A DNA stretch of 64,000 nucleotides, from the NCBI GenBank assembly GCA_963932465.1, contig OZ010792.1, positions 187,397,377 through 187,461,376 on the forward strand. Reading direction: 5' to 3'. The DNA is from Maratus speciosus (lineage: Eukaryota > Arthropoda > Arachnida > Araneae > Salticidae). The notes under the pieces are model-generated. The model was not told the origin of the DNA, searched no databases, and saw nothing but the letters and a program-made list of their open reading frames with translations. Position 1 is the stretch's first letter. Each line of letters opens with the position of its first letter. Below, piece after piece: positions 46,269 to 55,540 of this stretch. The translations under genes were made by a program, and so were the position numbers.

Positions 46269-47443
46269 GGATGAAGTCAAGGAATTTGGTCCCTGTTCCA
46301 CGTGCTTGTTTTGTTTGGGCCGAATGAGGGCATTTAAATCTGAGCGATAACGCACATCGTATTGCAAACTGTTTTTACGGCATACTGCATCTCCATCTAT
46401 CTCTTTCCTCCATGAATAATAGTTAATTTTACCCAAGATCTTTTTATTCCAGCATCTTTATTTTCGATAAATGACGTCTAATTCACCTGCTATGCGTACT
46501 TACTCAAAACTTTTCATCTTGTTATATTAAGAAATACTCGAGAGTTTTCTTTTTATTTTTAATATGACGCCATATTAATTTTTCTATTCTTAATTTTATT
46601 TTTCATTTTCCTGTTTCACGACAAAACATTTCAATTGAAAATTGTTTAAAAGAAAATATTATTCCGGGTTTTGATTTTCTTGGCAACAATTAATGAAATA
46701 TTGGTAAATGTTATGGGAAAATGTTACGTTATTCTCTATGAAAGTAATGAACTTTTGAATTTTTAAGCAAAATATTTCAATAAAATAAATAAAAGAAATG
46801 AAATATTGCCTATTTTTATTTCTGGGCTAAAATCCTTCTATATGCAAAGATACAAATGTATTAATTCATCTGTTTTGACGTTGGCTTTACTCAAGCATTA
46901 TACACGCAATTATACTAATATTATTAGGACCAAATACGTTGCTAGGCAACAGAGAAAGAAAAGGAAAAAATGAAATATGCATTATGTCAATTTGATAAAA
47001 CAAAATACTTTATATTATTGGAAAACATGCATAAAATTCCCCCCAATATTATAAACCTAATAAAAAAAATCTCGCAAATATATTGACATAATTTATTGGA
47101 ATAATTTAATAATGTTATTTAAAAATTTCAGCATCAAAAATTTACCATTTAAATCCATTTTTCATATGAGCCATTTCTTTAAACAAATGAAAATCTGAAA
47201 ATCGTCTGACTTGCCATTGAAAAGCATTATAGAGCAAAATAAAATGTTCTATATTTCCCGAACGAATGAACCAAATTTAACCAAAAACTATACAGCTAAG
47301 TCCGGGTACCTCATCAACATGCCCAGTGAATTTCAAGCCGATCGGATGCTTTTTGCGGCAGTTATCGCAGAACAGACAGACAGACTAACAGAAACCAAAA
47401 CTTTTCGTGTCTCCACAGTAAGCCTTCACTGACGTTTCGGCAA
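45705..47443 (-). mobile_element. Helitron-like insert in copia RNase H, 1.74 kb
   Basis: Copia coding sequence is interrupted between an A (45704) and a T (47444). Joining the flanks restores the expected RNase H reading without any duplicated target bases, as for rolling-circle insertion. On the minus strand the insert ends in the palindrome ATCTGCAGAT, TTA, then CTAG and host T, a Helitron-like 3' end. The interior has a poly-A run (46231-46267), a GGGGGGCTCTGCCCCCC hairpin (45963-45979) and an ACAGACAGACAGAC tract (47371-47386). No Rep or helicase is seen. The 5' end (TTGCCG on the minus strand) is not the canonical TC. Confidence 0.7.
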
Positions 47444-47646
47444 TTAGGTTCTACCTGATAAAACAACTAAAGCAAGAAGGGACTATCAACCTAAAGTACT
47501 GCCCAACCAAATTGATGATAGCAAACCTGTTTACAAAACCAGTTCCCAAACCTGTTTTTCAAACCCATAGAAGGAACTTAAATTTGTGTGACAATGAAAC
47601 TTCAGAAATTAAGGAGGAGGTGATGGACATAAATCAAACTAAATAA
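47444..47646 (+). pseudogene. copia RNase H C-terminal tail after the insert
   Basis: The frame from AGG at 47446 reads RFYLIKQLKQEGTINLKYCP, TKLMIANLFTKPVPKPVF and on to a stop at 47644-47646 inside the 3' LTR. The LFTKP motif is the usual end of copia Pol. It is the displaced end of the gene interrupted at 45704. Confidence 0.9.
47611..47620 (+). promoter_or_regulatory. Polypurine tract of the copia element
   Basis: AAGGAGGAGG lies immediately before the 3' LTR start, where plus-strand DNA synthesis is primed in LTR elements. Confidence 0.85.
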
Positions 47647-48177
47647 CTGTGCTAAAGATAATTTCTTCAGTTACATAAATAATACGTCATTTCAACTCAG
47701 CCATAAATCTCTTCAAATGTATTTAACCTTGAAAATCCTTTGATAAAGATAATGACTTGTTGAGTGACTGCATTAAGACTCATAGACTACAAACTGATTT
47801 ATTATTATTATTATTATGATATTAATATTACAATTATTATTACTGATTTATTATCTTATGATGTAAAAATTTTTCATTCTGAAAATGTAGTTATTCCAGA
47901 GAAGAGGGATGAAAAATGCTCTCTCTTTTTTACAATTTAAACAATGTGAATTAAATAGCTTAAAGTGTTACCACTGCTTATTCATTTGATATAATAGTCT
48001 ACAATTTCTTTTGTCAAAGGAGGTTATAAAGAGTGGTTGATTAAAAATATGACAACTAACACATATTGGATTACACAAAGTGTGGATTTACACCAAAATA
48101 GATAAGTATCCTGAAGAACGGGTAAGTCCCAATTTTATATAACTTACTCAGGCCTTTTTTTATTGGGATTCAAATCC
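47621..48177 (+). repeat. 3' LTR of the copia element
   Basis: Same length as the 5' LTR (557 bp). About seven substitutions are visible, for example ATACGTC for ATACATC and CTCAGGCC for CTCACGCC. The stop codon of pol lies within its first 26 bp. Confidence 0.9.
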
Positions 48178-48279
48178 TAACATAAAATACATATATATGT
48201 ATTTTATTATTATTTTTCTTTATATATGTAAAAGCGACAGATCAGATATCTTTTAAATGATTAAATTTGTGAAAGGTTT

Positions 48280-48405
48280 AATTTAGAGCTCGAAAAATTC
48301 TGTAAAAGGCCTATTTTTAAGACAAAGAATTTTGTGAAGGGTTCTGTTTTGAGATGAAAAATTTTGTGAAGGGTTCTGTTTTGAAATGAAAAATTTTGTG
48401 AAGTG
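48280..48405 (+). repeat. ~32-bp tandem repeat in shell D, 3-4 units
   Basis: AATTTTGTGAAGGGTTCTGT followed by TTTGARATGAAA recurs at about 48331, 48364 and 48396, with a degenerate earlier unit. The core AATTTTGTGAAGGGTTC matches AATTTCGTCAAAGGATC of the 30-bp minisatellite at 13 of 17 positions. A related stretch lies in the left remnant at 41113-41150. Confidence 0.7.
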
Positions 48406-48840
48406 TCCTTTAAAGGATCCAATTTCTTCCTAAACAGATCCCTGATTAGGTATTTTATATGTACTGTAAACTGCCTTATATATATTTCTGGTGAATTTCA
48501 TTAGAACCTCTAAATTATCATCAATTGAATTATAAACAAAAACTGTTCTTAATTTTTTTTTCTTTCAATTACAATAATAATAAATGTCTTCTATAAGTCA
48601 AATAGATACTTATAAGCTATTATATGCAAATAATTCGTCAAATCACTTCTCTACACCCTCTCTTTTAATTAGAATTGAGATATATTTATTGAAGTACAGA
48701 TTATTCTTTATTATTTTTTTTATAATATGTATTATGTTGCATCTTATAAATTTGTTTTCATAAGTTACTTTACCATTATAAGCATTGGGAAACCAATAGG
48801 GATTTTTATTAGATGTAAATTGTCCAACTGGGCGAAAAAT

Positions 48841-48915
48841 GTCCGGACCAGGATTCGAACCCGGGACCTCCCTGGCTGAAGCCGCCAGTGCTCTGCCATC
48901 TGAGCTATCCCGGAC
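48841..48915 (-). tRNA. tRNA-like gene or tRNA-derived SINE head, anticodon uncertain
   Basis: On the minus strand a full cloverleaf can be drawn. The acceptor GTCCGGG pairs with TCCGGAC. The D arm is GCTC...GAGC, and the A-box TAGCTCAGATGG is good. The anticodon arm is CTGGC-GGCTTCA-GCCAG. The T arm is CCGGG-TTCGAAT-CCTGG, with a perfect B-box GGTTCGAATCC. A TTTTT terminator follows within a few bases. Oddities are one extra base after the acceptor and a loop lacking the usual U33. By position the anticodon would be CTT (Lys), by family look TTC is also possible. It could be a functional tRNA, a pseudogene or a SINE head. The plus-strand frames at 48839-49213 overlap it and are not genes. 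Confidence 0.65.
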
Positions 48916-49437
48916 GATTCTGGTCGAACTTTTTCACCCAGCTAACCTTGAAGATCACAGCATCTGGTCTGAAACCTGGTTCAGCTCAACAGAGTGCAAT
49001 AGGGATTTGCTTACTAGACATGCTATGGAAAATATTTCGTTTTCAGGAAAACTTTTTACACCCCCCCCCTTCCTTTTTTTTTTCTTTAATAATTGTTGCT
49101 TGTATTTTTTTTTAACAGATTTCTCACCTCTTGAAGCAGATTTTTGTGAACAAATTTTATTGAAACTGGGCCTATTTCTTTTTAATAAAACAATTATTTT
49201 TAATTTTATGTAATGTTTAATTTTATTTTCATTTTTTTAAATGACAAAACTAAGCTTTTCTGCATGTGTCAATTTTCATTTTTTTAAATTACCTTCTAAT
49301 AAATATTTAATTTAGTTTTATTATTAATTATATTAATAATTTTAAATTTCACTAACTTTAAATATAAAATAAATAAACAGGTAAAGGATAAATTTCATCT
49401 TATAGCTACCATAAAATATAATGATAAATTGAATATA

Positions 49438-49719
49438 CAATGTGTCCCACAGGGTACGCAGCGTCTGATTTGTACAGATTCGGATAGAGCACGTTAATAT
49501 GAGTATTTTGAATGGCAACATGTGGGGTCCCCGAATATAGCGTGATTTCTTGTTTTTTTTCCTCATTTCTTGTGTTTTTCATATGACAAGCTTCACACCT
49601 TACTTACACTATCACGCTATATTCGAGGACCCCACATGTTACCATTCAAAATACTCATATTGACGTGCTCTATCTGAATCTGTACATATCAGATGCTGCG
49701 TACCTTGTGGGACACCCTG
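49438..49719. mobile_element. Palindromic foldback MITE, mariner-type, 282 bp
   Basis: The ends CAATGTGTCCCACAGGGTAC and (right, inward) CAGGGTGTCCCACAAGGTAC are flanked by TA. The arms of ~115 bp mirror each other through GAGTATTTTGAATGGCAACA / TGTTACCATTCAAAATACTC and CACGCTATATTCG. Confidence 0.92.
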
Positions 49720-49779
49720 TATTATCTATTGAGTTTATTTTAAAGTAAAAAATTATAATTTATACTAATAATGTTATTA

Positions 49780-52080
49780 CAGTGATGGAAAAGCATGGAC
49801 CTTATTTTGGAGCAGCTAAAAGTCATTTTGGAGCATCAAAAACACTCATTTTGGAGCAGAAAATAACTATTTTGGAGCATCAGAAAATGTCATTTTGGTA
49901 CTCTTTAACAAAATTCACATTTTTTCTGAAATTCTTTGACGAAATTCGCTTTTTTTCCGCGGCTCTTTCACAAAATTCGTGTATTTTTCGCGTGTTATTT
50001 GGATCCTTTGTTGAAATCAGCATGTTTTTCAAAATCTTTTGACGAAATTTGCGGTTTTTTGAAATCTTTTGACGAAATTTGCGGTTTTTTGCGATCTTTT
50101 GACAAAATTTGCAGTTTTTTGCGACCTTTTGATGAAATTTGTGTTTTTTCCGCTATCTTTTAATGAAATTTGTATTTTTTCACAATCTTTTGACTTCGTT
50201 TTGTACGTTTTTTGACGAAATTAGCGATCCTTTGACAAAATTCATGTTTTTTTCGCGATCCTTTGACAAAATCCACGTGTTTTTCGCGATCTTTTGACAA
50301 AATTAGCATGTTTTTTGTGACCTTTTGATGAAATTTGCGGTTTTTTAGCGATATTTTAACGAAAGTAGCGTTTTTTCACAATCTTTTGACCATGTTTTGA
50401 CGAAGTAAGCGATCGTTTGACAAAATTCATGTTTTTTCTCTCAATTCTTTGACAAAATTCGCGTGTTTTTCGCGATCCTTTGACGAAATTCGCGTGTTTT
50501 TTGCGACCTTTTGATGAAATTTGCATTTTTTTCGCGATATTTTAACGAAAGTAGCGGTTTTTCACGAACCTTTGATCGTGTTTTGTTCATTTTTTGACGA
50601 AGTTAGGTATCCTTTGGCAAAATTTACGTTTTTTTTCGTGATCCATTGACGAAATTCGCGTGTTTTTCGCGATCGTTTGATGAAATTTGTGGATTTTTTC
50701 GCGATATTTCAACGAAAGCAGCATTTTTTCACAATCTTTTGACACTGTTTTGTTCGTTTTTTGATGAAATTAGCGATCTTTTGACAAAATTAACTTATTT
50801 TTTTTTCACGATCCTTTGACGAAATTCGCGTGTTTTTTGCGACCTTTTGATGAAATTTGCGTTTTTTGCGATATTTTAATGAAAGTAGCATTTTTTCGCG
50901 ATCTTTTGATGAAGTTAGCGCTTTTTTGACAAAATTCACGTTTTTTTCTCACGATCCTTTGACAAAATTCGCGTGTTTTTGTGATCTTTTGATGAAGTTT
51001 GCGGTTTTTTTCGTGATATTTTAACGAAGGTAGCGGTTTTTCACGAACCTTTGACCGTGTTTGGTTATTTTTTGAGGAAATTAGCTATCCTTTGGCAAAA
51101 TTTACGTTTTTTTTTTCGTGATCCAATGACGAAATTTGCGTGTTTTTCGTAATCTTTTGATGAAATTTGTGGGGTTTTTCGCGATATTTTAATGAAAGCA
51201 GTGTTTTTTCATGATCTTTTGACCCCGTTTTGTTCGTTTTTTGACGAAATTAGCGATCTTTTGACAAAATTTACTTTTTTCGTGATCCTTTGACAAAATT
51301 TGCGTGTTTTTTGCGGTTTTTTGATGAAATTTGCGTTTTTTTGCGATATTTTAGCGAAAGTTGCATTTCTTCGCGATCTTTTGATCGTGTTTTGACGAAG
51401 ATAGCTCTCTTTTGACAAAATTCACGTTTCCTTAGCAATCCTTTGACGAATTCGCGTGTTATTCGCGATATTTTGACGAAATTTGCATGTTTTTCACGAT
51501 CTTTTGACGAAAATCTCGTGTTTCCGCAATCTTTTGTCGAAATTTGAGACCTTTTGATGAAATTTGCGGGTTTTTTTCTCTATTTTTTAAATAAATTAGC
51601 ATTTTTACACAGTTTTTGTTCTTTTGATGTTTTGTTCGTTTTTTGACGAAATTCGCGTGCATTTCGCAATCTTTTGATGAAATTCGCATGTTTTTCGCTA
51701 TCTTCTGATGAAATTCGCGTGTTTATCCCGATCTTTCAACAAAATTTGCGTGTTTTCGCGATCTTTTAACAAAATCACATTTTTTTGCGATCTTTTGACT
51801 GCATTTTCTTCGTTTTTTGACGAAATTAGCGATCTTTTGTTAAAATTCACTTTTTCGTGATCATTTGAGAAACATTGCGTGTTTTTTGCGATCTTTTGAC
51901 CAAATTCGCATGTTTTTCGCAATCTTTTGGCAAAATTTGGGTGGAAAATGATCGATTTGGCTCAAGAATTATTATTGAATTGGCGCAGTTGGGCACAATC
52001 TTGTTGAAAAATAATCGTTTTGGCGCAGAAATGCACAGCATTATCGATTTGGCGCAATTGGAGCAGCTGTTCCATCACTG
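49780..52080. mobile_element. Minisatellite-bearing hAT-like element (shell C), 2.3 kb
   Basis: The inverted ends CAGTGATGGAAAAGC and (right, inward) CAGTGATGGAACAGC are flanked by a perfect TTATTA duplication (49774-49779 and 52081-52086). Near the left end is a short tandem of TTTTGGAGCA-type units (49803-49880). Near the right end are ATTTGGCGCA/GGAGCAG-type units (51950-52070). Almost everything between is minisatellite. No transposase is present. The end sequence and CAG terminus suggest the hAT superfamily; a 6-bp duplication is within the reported hAT range but shorter than usual. Confidence 0.88.
49900..51950 (-). repeat. ~30-bp minisatellite, main array in shell C, with higher-order structure
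   Basis: About 65-70 tandem units; on the minus strand the core is again GCGAATTTCGTCAAAGGATC plus an A-rich spacer. A variant unit (plus strand TTCGTTTTTTGACGAAATTA, GCGATC) recurs roughly every 150-190 bp (about 50198, 50390, 50581, 50746, 51060, 51228 and 51806). A longer repeat of ~479 bp is visible: GCGGTTTTTCACGAACC at 50554 and again at 51033, with matching order of variants after each. Frames through the array (such as 49936-50163 and 51209-52041 minus) repeat a ten-residue motif and are artefacts. Confidence 0.9.
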
Positions 52081-52086
52081 TTATTA

Positions 52087-52640
52087 ATTTAATAAACTAC
52101 CCCAACAGCAAGAGATATCGGCTAAAATTCGGCCTGTTATAAGAATTGTCGGCAAATAAGCGGTAGTCAAATAGAGAGATTAACGCGATGTTTTCTCTGC
52201 AATAACTGACGATTCCTCTAGTTATAGGTCAAATGCTAACGTCGGCAGAATATCGAATTGATGCATGAAAGAAATTGATTGGCACATACTGCAAATATAA
52301 AATCGGCCGATCTTGTCAGCCGACCATAATTGAATCATTTTACCAAAAGCGTCAGCGGTAACTCTACCCCCACCCCCACCCCCGTAGTGAAATGTTTCAC
52401 GTGACATAAACACACCAATATCTTTAGAGATCTTTATCTCGTATCCCCTCAAAATCCTCTATTCACGTTTCAAGGACAGACCAGACCCCACTTTTAAGCA
52501 AACAAACGAAGGGAATAGAAGTCAAAAATACTTACGAAGAATTGTTTTTTGGTGAGAATAAATTCCTTATGCACAAATCAATAAACCTTAATCTGTTTAA
52601 AGTTTGCAGATTCTCCACGATATTTAGATAATAGACTGTA
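52087..52640. other. CpG-richer stretch with E-box; possible regulatory region
   Basis: Unlike its neighbours this tract has many CpGs and recurring TCGGC motifs (TATCGGC, GTCGGCA twice, TCGGCCGATC, CAGCCGAC). It also has a CCCCCACCCCCACCCCC tract (52365-52384) and the palindrome TTTCACGTGACA (52397-52408). TCGGC motifs recur at 54357-54395. The 76-codon minus frame at 52222-52452 has no known domain. A promoter or conserved noncoding element is plausible but unproven. Confidence 0.3.
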
Positions 52641-53952
52641 ATCGAAATCTAACAACTTTTTAAAAAATTCTAATTTTCTCTTCTTTTTCTTTTTTATAGT
52701 TAAATATAGCCATTCATACTTAAAAATTTACTTTGATAAGTATTATAACTTAAACTGATTAATAAATTAAATGAATTAAACTGATATATTTGTTAAATGT
52801 TAATAATAAGACTTGCCGCTTTTATTATTATTATTTAGATAACTACCTGAAAATATCTTAAATTAAAAACTACAAACTATTTGCTCTAAATGTATTTTTT
52901 AAATTATGAGTTTAAAAATTCTGAGTAAATAAACGTATCTTTTTAGAAGTTAATTATATAAAATATTTCGAATAAAATACAACTCTAGAACAGTAATAAG
53001 AAAATACAACTCTAGAACTGTAATAAAATGAAAGATGATTGTAATGATGCATAAAAAATTTGAGAAAGTTTTTGAGATTTTTTTTCTAAATGTTATGATT
53101 TAAATTGTCTTACAGAGAAGTAAATCATCTTTTTTGTTCCAGATAATGAAAAATCTAATTTTATGATATTTTTAAAAAGTTAAGAAAAAAAAAGGTGAAT
53201 AAAGTATTTATTAAAATAATTATTTAGATTTTGAAGAAAAAATTTTTTTTTATGCATAACCATAATAAAATTAGAAGTGTTAAAGAATGTGATTTTTATA
53301 GTTGGGAAACAATGTTAAGTGGGATTAATTTTTATTGTAAGATGCATATATTGTATAATTAATTTAAATGACTGAAAGTTCGTTTTAATTCAAATAATAT
53401 ATTTTGCTAAATGGCAATATTTTCCGTTATAAAATGCAAAAATATTTACCTATCGCTGGTGTAACTAATTAAAATGTAAGAAATTTAGTACTATTGTTTA
53501 AAGTCTAAACATTGCTGTTAGAAGATGTTACAATAAAAATTACAAATAATGACAATTACAATTAATTTTTCTTTCTAAGATTCAAAAATATTTATACATC
53601 AATAGTTGCAATATACAATATCAATATACATCAATAATTGGTAAGAACGTAATTTTTACCTTAAAAAAATAATTTGCTTTTGCTTCTTATACTAGAAAGT
53701 TATTGCAATTAAAAATTTAATTGTAATTAAGTACAATTTTTATATCGAATGCCTTTAACAGCAATTTTTAAGCTTTAAATGAAAACATTTTTTTTGAAAC
53801 GTTTTAATTGGTTATGTAATCGACGTGTAAATATTTTTGCATTTTATTTGTAAGAATAATGCCGGTTTGCGATACTTATCCTATGAATTTAAACGAGCTT
53901 TCTTACTTTTAAATACTATTTAAAAATACATACATAACATGGATTACCTAAT
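52641..53952. other. AT-rich DNA, nothing recognised
   Basis: No gene, repeat end or array seen. Confidence 0.5.
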
Positions 53953-54305
53953 AATTAACACAATTTGCATAACTACAGATATACACACATTAAAATTTTA
54001 TTAAAAACAATTAAAACATAATTAAAAATATATATAAACGTTTCGGCTATTTTCATAGCCCTCATCAGTAAACGAGCAGAGTCATAAAACAGCAAGAGCC
54101 ACAGCAAACAAAAAAACAGTTAAGACCGTGATTTTAACTATTTTTTCGTTTGCTGTGGCTCTTGCTGTTTTTTTGACTCTGCTCGTTTACTGATGAGGGC
54201 TATGAAAATAGCCGAAACGTTTATATATATTTTTAATTATATTTTAATTGTGTTTAATAAAATTTTAACGTGTGTTTGTCTGTAGTTAAGCAAATTGTGT
54301 TAATT
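53953..54305. mobile_element. Palindromic foldback MITE, 353 bp
   Basis: The arms of ~170 bp mirror each other: AATTAACACAATTTGC outside, then AAACGTTTCGGCTATTTTCA / TGAAAATAGCCGAAACGTTT, and GAGCCACAGCAAAC at the centre. Target duplication not resolved. Superfamily not assigned. Confidence 0.9.
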
Positions 54306-54462
54306 TAAATACTATTTTTGCATCTTACAAATTTTGCTGTATGATATCACTAACTAATCGGCAAAATATCATATGATATTGGAATGTTGTCGGCAAAAGA
54401 TTACCTAGTGACCAAATGATCGAAAACAAATAGGCAAAAGCTTCAAAACTGATTCAATAATA

Positions 54463-54606
54463 ATCGGGATGCAATGCTCCTTATCTGCTTTGCCGGGCAG
54501 ACAAAAAGCCTTTCCTGCCAACCTCAGGGGGTGACATCGTTCGGGCGAAACATAGTCAAATTAGGACATTCGGCGGAAGCTCGGCCAGGGATTATTTGCT
54601 GCTTGG
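54463..54606 (+). other. Candidate exon ending at a consensus splice donor
   Basis: This ~140-bp GC- and CpG-rich block interrupts AT-rich DNA. From an ATG at 54473 a frame of 44-45 codons stays open (MLLICFAGQTKSLSCQPQGV...) up to GG|GTAAGTAT at 54606/54607, a near-perfect splice donor. No domain is recognisable, and I cannot find the next exon. It could be a first exon, a 5' UTR, or part of an unrecognised GC-rich element. TCGGCAAA motifs just upstream (54357-54395) echo those at 52145. Confidence 0.35.
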
Positions 54607-55221
54607 GTAAGTATATGTTAAATTAAAAATCAAATTTAATAAAATATTAAGTTAGTTTTTATACTAAAATTACTATTTTAATAATTTATTAATAGCAATT
54701 TTTCATAAATAAAGGTTTTTATTCAAAATTTTTGATTTATTCTTCACAAAAAATAAAAAAGCAATTTTTTGAAAAATTAGTCAAAAACATAGTCTAATGA
54801 TAATAATAATGTAACATTGTACAAATACGTAAAAAAATAATAACATTATGTGATATTATTGTCCAGATGTAGATTTTGATTTTTTAAGCACAGTTATAGT
54901 TTAGAATTCACAATGAGCAAGATATTAGTTAATTACATTTAAAGATCAAGAAAAATATTATAAAGTAACTAATAAATAAACAAGTTACTTATTTATCCTC
55001 AGAATCCTTATCATTTTTATACATCTTAAGGAAGTTAACATTATAGTAATCGAACTTTTTTAACATTATATTTGCATTTGCCTTGTAATAACTGTTATAT
55101 AGTTCATGCAATAGTTTTTAAATAAGTAATTCATAAATTTGTTATATAAACAATAAATAATTGAAAAAAAATTTGAATTGTTACTAATAAATACATTTAA
55201 TAAAATTTATAAACATTTGGA
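54607..55221. other. AT-rich DNA, nothing recognised
   Basis: Consistent with intronic or intergenic sequence; no feature seen. Confidence 0.45.
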
Positions 55222-55540
55222 AAAATTCAGCCGACAGGGGGCGCTGTAATAGCGATTTTTTAATATTGTACCATCGAAAAGTGTATGAAGTTATCCATAG
55301 AATTGAACCAAATTTTTTGTGCATGTTTTTGGCCAAGGCAAGAAGATCCTCCCTGCATTTGGAAAAATTCCTCCAAAAGTAGGCAGTGTAATAGCTATTT
55401 TGGTGCCATTTTCAATATTGTACCATCGAAAACTGCATGAAGTTATGCATAGAATTGAACCAAATTTTTAGGTCCTCCCTGAATTAGGAAATATTCTGCT
55501 GAAAGGGGGCACTATAATAGCAATTTTTGTGTAATTTTCT
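55222..55540 (+). repeat. Tandem repeat, ~2.5 units of ~150-175 bp
   Basis: Shared blocks GTGTAATAGC, AATATTGTACCATCGAAAA, TGAAGTTATSCATAGAATTG then AACCAAATTTTT, and CTCCCTGMATT recur two to three times. Confidence 0.75.

Larger units (their letters stand above)
41208..48177 (+). mobile_element. Ty1/copia LTR retrotransposon, inactivated
   Basis: Two 557-bp LTRs flank gag and pol in copia order (protease, integrase, reverse transcriptase, RNase H). The flanks TAAAA and TAACA could be a 5-bp target duplication with one mismatch. LTRs differ at roughly seven sites by eye, so the insertion is fairly recent. It is inactivated by a gag/pol frame break, a frame break in RNase H, active-site changes, and a 1.74-kb insert at 45705-47443. 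It inserted into a hAT-like MITE (41075-48444). Confidence 0.92.
41075..48444. mobile_element. hAT-like MITE (shell D), split by a copia insertion
   Basis: The left end CAGGGGTCTGTCCAGACTTT (41075) and the right end read inward CAGGGATCTGTTTAGGAAG (48444) form an imperfect inverted repeat. Sub-terminal CAGGGTCC and GGATCC blocks are also mirrored. Without the copia element it would be roughly 400 bp. It contains a ~32-bp tandem repeat (48280-48405). A target duplication is not clear: the flanks ATTATTCG and ATTAGGTA share only four bases. Confidence 0.6.

Noticed and set aside
48839..49213. 124-codon plus-strand ORF
   Set aside because: Its first part is the antisense of the tRNA-like gene and the rest is low-complexity; no protein domain.
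49900..51950. CRISPR-like regular repeat array
   Set aside because: Repeats are back-to-back degenerate 30-mers without unique spacers, and the DNA is eukaryotic; this is a minisatellite.
49936..52041. Repetitive proteins (ten-residue motif) encoded across the minisatellite on both strands
   Set aside because: The 30-bp unit is a multiple of three, so any frame lacking a stop per unit stays open by chance; frames drift and stop wherever unit length varies.
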